Positions 1 through 5,043 of a stretch of DNA of 7,331 bases are shown here, one piece after another. Positions within the stretch are counted from its first letter, which is position 1. Every line of letters starts with the position of its first letter. This stretch comes from CAYUWM01 sp964448395 (GTDB lineage: Bacteria > Chloroflexota > Dehalococcoidia > E44-bin15): contig CAYUWM010000064.1 of NCBI GenBank assembly GCA_964448395.1, forward strand, positions 1 to 7,331, written 5' to 3'. The translations under genes were made by a program, and so were the position numbers. The notes beneath the pieces were generated by a model. The model saw nothing but the letters and a program-made list of their open reading frames with translations. It was not told the DNA's origin and searched no databases.

Positions 1-10
1 TTAGCGTTTA

Positions 11-39
11 ATATTATCATGCTCTATCCATATTGTCAA
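11..39 (-). promoter_or_regulatory. Possible divergent promoter reading out of the left edge
   Basis: On the minus strand a perfect -35 hexamer TTGACA (39-34) is followed after 17 bases by TAATAT (16-11), which matches the -10 consensus at four of six positions. GATAAT (18-13) is an alternative at 15-base spacing. Transcription would start near position 4 and leave the window. No coding sequence of the target gene is visible, so this is only a candidate. It would make the cvpA-like gene divergent from an unseen neighbour. Confidence 0.35.
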
Positions 40-59
40 GACCCTTGTTATTTAAAGGT

Positions 60-89
60 TTGTAACCGGTTTGCGGTTTATGCTAGAAT
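60..89 (+). promoter_or_regulatory. Extended -10 promoter of the cvpA-like gene
   Basis: TGCTAGAAT at 81-89 is an extended -10 element (TGn followed by TAGAAT, five of six to consensus). TTGTAA at 60-65 is a weak -35 at 18-base spacing. The expected transcript start is near 96, leaving a leader of about 10 bases before the ATG at 106. This position argues against any start upstream of 106. Confidence 0.5.
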
Positions 90-105
90 GCACGAACGAG
101 GCTCT

Positions 106-591
106 ATGAACTGGTTCGATATCATCTTAATAATCGCCCTGGCGCTGACCACGCTTCTGGGAATATGGCGGGGGCTGATCAGTATGGTGCTGCCCCTGAT
201 CGGCCTTATCATCGGCATCATAGTTGCCGGGCAGCATTACGGCACGGTGGGAGGGTGGCTGCCTATCGACAACCCCGAGCATGCTAAATGGGCGGCCTAT
301 GCCATCATCATCCTCGTTTTTCTCATCGTATTCGGCATATTGGCCTTTTCCCTGAGCAGGTTTATCAAGTGGACACCCCTCGGCTGGGTGAACCGTCTAG
401 GCGGGGGTATCTTTGGCTTTGCAACGGGAGCCTTATTCTTGGCCGCGATACTGGCAGCCTGCGTTAAGTTCGAGTTCGGCGAAGGTATTATCCATGGCTC
501 GGGGATCGCGCAGCTGCTACTCGACTGGCTCCCGGTGGTGCTGGGGCTGCTCCCCGGCGAGTTCGACGCGGTGCAGGAATTCTTCCAGTAG
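106..591 (+). CDS. CvpA family integral membrane protein
   Basis: A 161-residue hydrophobic protein of the CvpA (colicin V production) type. Family members are small polytopic inner-membrane proteins, linked in E. coli to colicin V production and envelope homeostasis; the biochemical role is not settled. The N-terminus has the family's N-x-x-D opening (MNWFDIILI). About four membrane segments are visible, near residues 4-20, 24-42, 62-84 and 102-120. The glycine-rich signature WVNRLGGGIFGFATG lies at 94-108. Length is typical. The ATG at 106 is chosen because GAGG (98-101) lies just upstream and the family-like N-terminus begins there. The in-frame ATGs at 19 and 88 lie upstream of, or inside, the -10 element. 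The methyltransferase gene follows after 31 bases and is probably cotranscribed. Family assignment is fairly sure; specific function is unknown. Confidence 0.8.
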   Translation: MNWFDIILIIALALTTLLGIWRGLISMVLPLIGLIIGIIVAGQHYGTVGGWLPIDNPEHAKWAAYAIIILVFLIVFGILAFSLSRFIKWTPLGWVNRLGGGIFGFATGALFLAAILAACVKFEFGEGIIHGSGIAQLLLDWLPVVLGLLPGEFDAVQEFFQ

Positions 592-622
592 CCGCAGATT
601 CAACTCGATAACGAAGGTCACG

Positions 623-1375
623 ATGTCGAAAGACCCGCAGTGGATATATATCCCGGAATGGCTCTCAGCCGACACTTGGCATTTCCCCTATGCCTGCAGC
701 ACCTTCCGTAAATACATCCCTGAGGGAGCTACGGTATTGGAGGTAGGTTGCGGGAGCGGCAGGATCCTCACCAGCGTTGCCAGCGAAGCGAACTGCCGGT
801 GCGTGGGCCTGGATGTGACTGACGGTGCCTTCGACTCGCTATCCTTTTTCTCTCAGCAACGAGGAGTAACTGTGGGGGCGGTAAAAGGAGACGGGTTCTC
901 GTTGCCCTTCAGGGATAAGAGCTTCGATGTGGTCTACTCAGAGGGGGTGATAGAGCATTTCCCCATCGAGCGCTCCGCTGAGATGGTCAGGGAGCACGTT
1001 CGGGTCTGCCGCCGGGGCGGGCTGGTGATTGTGTCGGTGCCCAACAGGTTCGCTCTGGTGCATTCCCTGACCAAGCGCCTGCTGGGCTCGCGGTTCCTCT
1101 TCGCGCCGGAGGCCAGCCTGTCTACCTTCGAGCTCGCCCGCTTGATGCGGCGAGCGGGCCTAACAATAGTTGCGCGAGACGGTTTCGCCTTCGGCTGCCA
1201 GTTCTATATGTTTCAGACCTTCTTCCTCGAACAGACCTCACGCCCGGTGGTGCAAAAGGCAGGAAGCAACCTGCTTTCACTGTTCAAGAAAACAGGCTTC
1301 TATCACTTCGAGAATCCGCGGTTGAATTCCCTGATAGGTTTCCAGACGCTGGTCGCGGGACGCCGCGATGTTTGA
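623..1375 (+). CDS. Class I SAM-dependent methyltransferase
   Basis: A 250-residue soluble protein with a Rossmann-type methyltransferase fold of the Methyltransf_11/25 sort. SAM-binding motif I is VLEVGCGSG (38-46). The acidic end of strand 2 is VGLDV (61-65), so D64 should contact the ribose. The strand-4 region is FDVVYSEGVIEHF (101-113). A later strand reads GGLVIVSVPN (132-141). The last 100 residues show no domain I recognise and may form the substrate lid. The substrate cannot be told; relatives act on quinones, lipids, sugars or small metabolites. The ATG at 623 has AAGG (614-617) five bases upstream and places motif I at the usual distance. An upstream extension to 413 would overlap the cvpA-like gene and encodes nothing family-like. 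It follows that gene by 31 bases and ends 5 bp from the converging ferredoxin gene. Confidence 0.85.
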   Translation: MSKDPQWIYIPEWLSADTWHFPYACSTFRKYIPEGATVLEVGCGSGRILTSVASEANCRCVGLDVTDGAFDSLSFFSQQRGVTVGAVKGDGFSLPFRDKSFDVVYSEGVIEHFPIERSAEMVREHVRVCRRGGLVIVSVPNRFALVHSLTKRLLGSRFLFAPEASLSTFELARLMRRAGLTIVARDGFAFGCQFYMFQTFFLEQTSRPVVQKAGSNLLSLFKKTGFYHFENPRLNSLIGFQTLVAGRRDV

Positions 1376-1380
1376 TTTAC

Positions 1381-1650
1381 CTAATACGAGCCGGCAGCCG
1401 GTTCCTCGCCGGGGTGGATGGACTTCCACCGCTCGAGCAGCGCGCCCTTGTCCTCTTTGGGATCCTGGACGATGCAATCGTCTATGGGGCATACCTCGAC
1501 ACAGCGCGGGGAATCGGCGACCCCTACGCACTCGGTGCACTTCTGAGGGTCGATTACGTAGATCGTATCGCCCTCGGTGATCGCCTCGTTCTTACACTCC
1601 GCCTCGCAGGCGCCGCAGCTGATACACTCATCGGTAATTTTATATGCCAC
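1381..1650 (-). CDS. 2[4Fe-4S] ferredoxin
   Basis: An 89-residue bacterial-type ferredoxin, a cytoplasmic low-potential electron carrier typical of anaerobic metabolism. The first cluster motif is C9-x2-C12-x2-C15-x3-C19. The second is C38-x2-C41-x8-C50-x3-C54 followed by P55, with the long spacer seen in the YfhL/Allochromatium-type ferredoxins. An extra cysteine sits at 59. In such proteins the last cysteine of each motif ligates the opposite cluster. The C-terminal tail of about 30 residues (KGALLERWKSIHP) is a common feature of this type. The start is GTG at 1650-1648, with a near-perfect Shine-Dalgarno AAGGAGGT (1665-1658) seven bases away. It lies 62 bp after coaD and is probably the last gene of the rsmD-coaD-ferredoxin operon, although an extended -10 element sits just upstream. 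Its redox partner cannot be inferred. Confidence 0.93.
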   Translation of the reverse strand: MAYKITDECISCGACEAECKNEAITEGDTIYVIDPQKCTECVGVADSPRCVEVCPIDDCIVQDPKEDKGALLERWKSIHPGEEPAAGSY

Positions 1651-1673
1651 CTTTCAAACCTCCTTACACTTCA

Positions 1674-1682
1674 TTTATAGCA
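1674..1682 (-). promoter_or_regulatory. Possible extended -10 promoter of the ferredoxin gene
   Basis: On the minus strand TGCTATAAA (1682-1674) is an extended -10 element. No good -35 is found at normal spacing; TTGCAC (1698-1693) is only 13 bases away. Transcription would begin near 1667, leaving a leader of under 20 bases that just includes the Shine-Dalgarno. The gene could therefore be expressed both from the rsmD promoter and on its own. Confidence 0.35.
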
Positions 1683-1712
1683 GGGTAGACTTGTGCAAGA
1701 TCGCTTACCTTG

Positions 1713-2204
1713 TCAGTCCCTCACCTCCTCAGAGAATTTCTGTTTCAGGGCAGCGGACACGTGCCCGGGGACCAGGTCGTTTATGCAGCCTCCCAGCCTG
1801 GCAGCTTCCTTGAGCAAGCTTGAGCTGACGAACTCGAACTCCAGCTTGGTCATGAAGCACACCAGCTCCACGTCGGGGGCCAGTTTCTTGTTCATAAGTG
1901 CCATCTCGAACTCCCTTTCGAAGTCCGAGCTCATCCTCAATCCCCTTACGATGACTTTGGCCTTGCACTGCCTGGCGAACTCTACAGTCAGTCCTTTGTA
2001 GCTGGTAACCTGAACGTTGGATAAGTGTGCCAGCGCTTTCTGCATCAGGCCTACCCGCTCCTCGGTATTGAACAGCAGGCGTTTCGGCGGCTCATCGTAC
2101 ACCGCCACGATTACCTTCTCGAACAGGTTAGCTGCGCGCTCGGCGATATCCACATGCCCCATGGTCACCGGATCGAAGCTTCCCGGGTAAAGAGCTACAG
2201 TCAA
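1713..2204 (-). CDS. coaD: Phosphopantetheine adenylyltransferase (CoaD)
   Basis: A 163-residue enzyme that joins ATP and 4'-phosphopantetheine to give dephospho-CoA and pyrophosphate, the fourth step of CoA synthesis from pantothenate. It is a nucleotidyltransferase of the HxGH superfamily. The N-terminal motif is YPGSFDPVTMGHVDI (6-20), in which the ATP-binding T-x-G-H is T14-M-G-H17. Other family blocks are YKGL (69-72), VIVRGLR (84-90, with R87 and R90 matching the E. coli active-site arginines), DFEREFEMALMN (94-105) and VSSSLLKEAA (126-135). Length is typical. The start is TTG at 2204-2202, supported by GGGAGG (2217-2212) seven bases upstream. That start overlaps the rsmD stop codon as TTGA, so translation is probably coupled. 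rsmD-coaD adjacency is common in bacteria. No missing residues were seen. Confidence 0.95.
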   Translation of the reverse strand: MTVALYPGSFDPVTMGHVDIAERAANLFEKVIVAVYDEPPKRLLFNTEERVGLMQKALAHLSNVQVTSYKGLTVEFARQCKAKVIVRGLRMSSDFEREFEMALMNKKLAPDVELVCFMTKLEFEFVSSSLLKEAARLGGCINDLVPGHVSAALKQKFSEEVRD

Positions 2205-2755
2205 TTCGCTTCCTCCCGTTGAAATATGGAGATACAGGTGTCACCGTGCCGGCGCTCCTTGGCCAGCCCGAACCCGCCGTATTCCGGGCTCAGGGGAACA
2301 CGGTGCGAATGCTCCACCATTATGGTCGATCCGGTGTCTACCAGCGGTGAAGCCACGAGGTGCTCGATGGTATCGATAACCGCGCGGTCTCGATAAGGCG
2401 GCCCCATCAGTACCAGGCCGTACCTTCTATCGAGCGTTGATATTGCCTTTATCGCGCTCGAGCAGTGCACGTGTGCCCGGTCGGCAAAACCGGCCCGCTC
2501 CAGATTCTCCTTGATAGTGGCACAGCACCTGGGGTTTCGTTCCACCAAGTCAGCCCATGCGGCGCCGCGGCTCAGCGCCTCGATTGCCATGGACCCGGTG
2601 CCGGAGTAAAACTCGAGTACGGAAGACCAGTCGGTATCCATCGACTCCAGTATAGAGAAGATTGCTCCCCTTATCAAATCGGAGGTGGGGCGTATGGCCA
2701 CGCCCTTCGGCGTTTCGATGTACAACCCCTTGGCCTTACCTGCAATGATGCGCAT
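2201..2755 (-). CDS. rsmD: 16S rRNA (guanine(966)-N2)-methyltransferase RsmD, altered NPPY motif
   Basis: A 184-residue SAM-dependent methyltransferase. Family members methylate N2 of G966 (E. coli numbering) in helix 31 of 16S rRNA during small-subunit assembly. Family blocks are clear: MRIIAGKAKG (1-10), RPTSDLIRGAIFSIL (22-36), SAM motif I VLEFYSGTGSMAIEALSRGA (46-65, with E48 where D is usual) and VERNP (71-75). The catalytic motif, normally D/N-PP-Y/F, reads G118-P-P-Y121, and the usual YDL before it reads YGL (112-114). The GGG codon for G118 is two changes away from either Asp codon, so a single read error does not explain it. The ATG at 2755 gives the standard MRIIAG start. No Shine-Dalgarno lies at normal distance; GGAGG is 28 bases upstream, inside a short upstream reading frame. 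It is the first gene of the minus-strand operon. Family is certain; full activity is less so. Confidence 0.92.
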   Translation of the reverse strand: MRIIAGKAKGLYIETPKGVAIRPTSDLIRGAIFSILESMDTDWSSVLEFYSGTGSMAIEALSRGAAWADLVERNPRCCATIKENLERAGFADRAHVHCSSAIKAISTLDRRYGLVLMGPPYRDRAVIDTIEHLVASPLVDTGSTIMVEHSHRVPLSPEYGGFGLAKERRHGDTCISIFQREEAN

Positions 2756-2790
2756 TACCGATTGCAGCGGCTTTGTCCCCGATCCTCCAT
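2755..2790 (-). other. Eleven-codon upstream reading frame coupled to rsmD
   Basis: On the minus strand an ATG at 2790-2788 opens a short frame (MEDRGQSRCNR) whose TAA stop (2757-2755) overlaps the rsmD ATG as TAATG. It begins only about 10 bases after the predicted transcript start, so it would be nearly leaderless. The GGAGG at 2788-2784 lies within its own first codons. It may feed ribosomes to rsmD by termination-reinitiation, or be chance. Confidence 0.3.
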
Positions 2791-2804
2791 TTTATAGCCA
2801 CTAC

Positions 2805-2835
2805 ATTATAATACGGGAAATACCACATGCGTCAA
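2805..2835 (-). promoter_or_regulatory. Sigma70-type promoter of rsmD-coaD-ferredoxin
   Basis: On the minus strand the -35 TTGACG (2835-2830) is followed by overlapping -10 candidates: TATTAT (2813-2808) at 16-base spacing and a perfect TATAAT (2810-2805) at 19. Transcription should begin near 2798, giving a leader of about 43 bases. It is divergent from the greA promoter about 110 bp away. Confidence 0.65.
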
Positions 2836-2944
2836 GTGGCACCCGGGATATCCCCTCCGCGCCGGGGCTGCCGGCTCTACCGTGGTTGGCCATCCCGAAT
2901 CGCACGCCGCCGCTGGCAATTGCTCGAAAACAGGCGTTAGGGTC
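2836..2944. other. Intergenic DNA between divergent promoters
   Basis: This stretch separates the rsmD and greA promoters. It is GC-rich and I see no convincing coding sequence, tRNA, repeat or strong hairpin in it. The minus-strand reading frame across 2801-3010 starts inside the greA promoter region and resembles nothing I know. Confidence 0.5.
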
Positions 2945-2973
2945 TTTACAAATCGGGCAACGGGCGGTATAAT
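2945..2973 (+). promoter_or_regulatory. Sigma70-type promoter of greA-lysS
   Basis: TTTACA (2945-2950) and a perfect TATAAT (2968-2973) are separated by 17 bases, the optimum. Transcription should start near 2980. A small inverted repeat, CACTA (2978-2982) and TAGTG (2986-2990), spans the expected start and could be an operator, but it is short enough to be chance. The leader to the greA ATG is about 72 bases and contains a terminator-like hairpin. Confidence 0.75.
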
Positions 2974-2997
2974 TTAACACTACTATAGTGAAGTCGT

Positions 2998-3028
2998 GGC
3001 TGGAGGTCATTGACCTTCAGTCTTTTTT
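2998..3028 (+). terminator. Intrinsic-terminator-like hairpin in the greA leader (attenuator)
   Basis: GGCTGGAGGT (2998-3007) pairs with ACCTTCAGTC (3013-3022). This gives ten pairs including two G-U wobbles, around a five-base loop CATTG. Six Ts follow at once (3023-3028). The innermost part is also an 11-base palindrome at DNA level (GGTCATTGACC, 3005-3015). No gene ends upstream on this strand, so it is not an ordinary gene-end terminator: it lies between the greA promoter and the greA start. Premature termination would yield an RNA of about 49 bases. E. coli greA is known to have a leader terminator that yields short GraL RNAs; homology is not implied. Confidence 0.6.
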
Positions 3029-3051
3029 AGTAGCGGTGGAAGGAGGGCAGG

Positions 3052-3522
3052 ATGCCAGAGAAAGAATATTTACTCACACAAGAGGGTCTAACGAAGCTGG
3101 AGGATGAGCTGGAGCACCTGATCACGGTGCGCCGCTCCGAGGTGGCGGACAAGATCCAGCAGGCCAAGGAGTTGCGCAGCGCGGTCAATTCCCCGGAGTA
3201 TGAAGACGCCAAGAACGAGCAGGGCTTCGTTGAGGGTCGGATACTGGAGCTGGAGAGGATAATCAAGAACGCCAAGGTTATCCATCACGATACTATTAAC
3301 ACAGATTTCGTCGAGGTGGGTAACGAGGTGAAGGTGCAGCTCCAGGACGGCACCGAGGAGCACTATACCATCGTGGGCAGCGCCGAGGCCAATCCCGGCG
3401 AATGGAAGATCTCCAACGAGTCACCGATGGGCAAGGCACTGCTGGACAAGCGGGTGGGTGACGAGGTGGAGGTGGAGGCGCCAGCGGGGCTGCTCAAGCT
3501 GAAAATCCTGGAGATTAAGTAG
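3052..3522 (+). CDS. greA: Transcription elongation factor GreA, tip lacks acidic residues
   Basis: A 156-residue GreA/Gfh-family factor that enters the secondary channel of RNA polymerase. The N-terminal coiled coil spans about 1-78 and the C-terminal FKBP-like domain about 80-156, with the family blocks ISNESPMGKALL (120-131) and VGDEVEVEAP (135-144). The coiled-coil body is well kept (VRRSEV 26-31; EYEDAKNEQGFVEGRI 49-64). The tip is not. E. coli GreA has G-D41-L-K-E44-N there, whereas this protein reads R42-S-A-V-N46-S with no indel, so D41 becomes S43 and E44 becomes N46. Those two acids coordinate the catalytic Mg2+ for transcript cleavage, so cleavage stimulation is expected to be weak or absent, as in Thermus Gfh1-like proteins. 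The ATG has AAGGAGGG (3040-3047) upstream. The stop overlaps the lysS start. A functional shift is inference; the family is certain. Confidence 0.93.
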   Translation: MPEKEYLLTQEGLTKLEDELEHLITVRRSEVADKIQQAKELRSAVNSPEYEDAKNEQGFVEGRILELERIIKNAKVIHHDTINTDFVEVGNEVKVQLQDGTEEHYTIVGSAEANPGEWKISNESPMGKALLDKRVGDEVEVEAPAGLLKLKILEIK

Positions 3523-4979
3523 TGTCCCGGCTCGACGACATTACGGAGCAACGCCGGCAGAAGCTCCGGATGATCCGTGAGCAGCACATAGACCCGTATC
3601 CCCCCCGCTACCACCGCAGCCACACCGCAAAGGAAGCCATCGCCCGGTTCAAGCGGGGCGATGATACGCCGGTGAGCCTGGCGGGTCGAGTCACCGCCCT
3701 CCGCATCATGGGCAAGGCCGCCTTCTGCGACATCCGCGACTCTTCAGGCAAAATCCAGGCCTATTTCAGCATCAAGATACTGGGGGACAAATACGATTCC
3801 CTCCACAACGTGGACATCGGCGACATCATCGGGGTAGAGGGCAAAATTTTCGTCACGCACACCGGCGAGGTAACGGTAGAGGTCTCCGGTTTCACCATGC
3901 TGTGCAAGTCCCTCAGGCCGCTGCCGGAGAAGTGGCACGGCCTCACCGATGTGGAGAAGCGCTACCGCCAGCGCTACCTCGACCTCATCGCCGATGAGAA
4001 CATCGGGCGCATATTCGCGGTGCGCAGCCGGGTGATCGCCGCCGTCCGCCGCTACATGGAGGGGCGCGGCTTCATCGAGGTGGAGACGCCGGTGCTGCAC
4101 CCGGTGGCCGGCGGGGCCCTGGCCCAGCCCTTCGTCACCCACCACCACGCCCTGGACCGCGACCTGTACCTGCGCATCGCCACCGAGCTGTACCTGAAGC
4201 GGGTCATCATCGGCGGCTTCGACAAGGTGTACGAGATCGGGCGCATATTCCGCAACGAGGGCATCTCCACCAAGCACAACCCCGAGTTCACCATGATGGA
4301 GAGCTACCAGGCCTACGCCGACTACAACGACGTCATGGTTATGCTGGAGGACATGGTCTCCTCCGTCGCCAAGAGGGTGCTGCGGAAGACCAAGAGCAGG
4401 TTCGGCGGCGAGGTCATCGATTTCAGCCCCCCGTGGCGGCGTATAACGCTCAGGGAAGCGGTAAAGCAGGAGTGCGGCATCGATCTGCTGGAGCACGAGG
4501 ACGAGGCCTCCCTGCGCCGGGCGATAAGCCGGCAGGGGCTGCAGGTGGACGAAGGCCGGGGGGTGTCCCAGATACTGGACAAGCTCATCTCGGCCTACGT
4601 GGAGCCGAAGCTGATACAGCCCACATTCCTCCTCGACTACCCCCTCGCCATGTCGCCGCTGGCCAAGCGCAAGCCGGACGACGGGCGCCTGGTGGAGCGC
4701 TTCGAGGCCTTCGCCGGCGGCATGGAGATCGCCAACGCCTTCACCGAGCTCAACGACCCCGAGGAGCAGCGCGAGCGCTTCCGCCAGCAGGACGCTATTC
4801 GGGCGGAGCTGGGGGATGAGCAGGCGGAGCGGGTGGACGAAGATTTCCTGGTGGCGCTGGAGCACGGCATGCCGCCCACCGGCGGCCTGGGCGTGGGCAT
4901 CGACCGCCTGGTGATGCTGCTCACCGGCCAGCAATCGATTCGAGAGGTTATCCTCTTCCCCCAGTTGAGAAGCAGGTAA
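3522..4979 (+). CDS. lysS: Lysyl-tRNA synthetase, class II
   Basis: A 485-residue cytoplasmic enzyme that charges tRNA-Lys with lysine using ATP. An N-terminal OB-fold anticodon-binding domain covers about residues 50-140. The class II catalytic domain follows: motif 1 about 167-192 (VRSRVIAAV through EVETPVL), the block QPFVTHHHALDRDLYLRIA beginning near 203, motif 2 about 243-262 with F243-R-N-E-G, and motif 3 G454-GLGVGIDRL with R462 as the ATP-contacting arginine. The late block MEIANAFTELNDP is typical of LysRS. Length is slightly short of the common 490-510. The start is GTG at 3522-3524, overlapping the greA stop as TAGTG, with GGAG (3510-3513) eight bases upstream inside greA, so translation is likely coupled. 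greA-lysS pairing is common in Gram-positive-type genomes. No active-site anomaly was noticed. Confidence 0.96.
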   Translation: MSRLDDITEQRRQKLRMIREQHIDPYPPRYHRSHTAKEAIARFKRGDDTPVSLAGRVTALRIMGKAAFCDIRDSSGKIQAYFSIKILGDKYDSLHNVDIGDIIGVEGKIFVTHTGEVTVEVSGFTMLCKSLRPLPEKWHGLTDVEKRYRQRYLDLIADENIGRIFAVRSRVIAAVRRYMEGRGFIEVETPVLHPVAGGALAQPFVTHHHALDRDLYLRIATELYLKRVIIGGFDKVYEIGRIFRNEGISTKHNPEFTMMESYQAYADYNDVMVMLEDMVSSVAKRVLRKTKSRFGGEVIDFSPPWRRITLREAVKQECGIDLLEHEDEASLRRAISRQGLQVDEGRGVSQILDKLISAYVEPKLIQPTFLLDYPLAMSPLAKRKPDDGRLVERFEAFAGGMEIANAFTELNDPEEQRERFRQQDAIRAELGDEQAERVDEDFLVALEHGMPPTGGLGVGIDRLVMLLTGQQSIREVILFPQLRSR

Positions 4980-4981
4980 GC

Positions 4982-5014
4982 GGCGGCCGTCCGCCTCCGG
5001 CGGAGACATACGCC
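4982..5014 (+). other. Competing GC-rich inverted repeats after lysS
   Basis: GGCGG (4982-4986), TCCGCC (4990-4995), GGCGGA (4999-5004) and CGCC (5011-5014) can pair as 1-2, 2-3 or 3-4. The strongest is TCCGCC/GGCGGA, six perfect pairs around TCC. No T-run follows, so this is not a standard intrinsic terminator. It may cause pausing or partial termination between lysS and the propeller gene, which are 64 bp apart. Confidence 0.3.
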
Positions 5015-5043
5015 GTAGTTTATGTAAAGGGGGTGCTCCGGAG

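Noticed and set aside
19..105. N-terminal extension of the cvpA-like protein to position 19
   Set aside because: The extended -10 element at 81-89 lies inside it, no ribosome site precedes it, and the added residues are not family-like.
413..622. N-terminal extension of the methyltransferase to 413
   Set aside because: It overlaps the cvpA-like gene for nearly 180 bases, its residues are Ser/Arg-rich out-of-frame sequence, and the start at 623 has a ribosome site.
1384..1398. CCGGC/GCCGG inverted repeat near the end of the ferredoxin gene, considered as a terminator
   Set aside because: The arms are only five bases with a one-base gap, and no T-run follows on either strand.
1372..1680. Plus-strand open frame of 102 codons antisense to the ferredoxin gene
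   Set aside because: The minus strand encodes eight correctly spaced cluster cysteines and has a near-perfect Shine-Dalgarno; the plus frame has neither.
2685..2972. Plus-strand open frame across the rsmD 5' end and the intergenic region
   Set aside because: It overlaps rsmD, spans two promoters, and has no recognisable motif or ribosome site.
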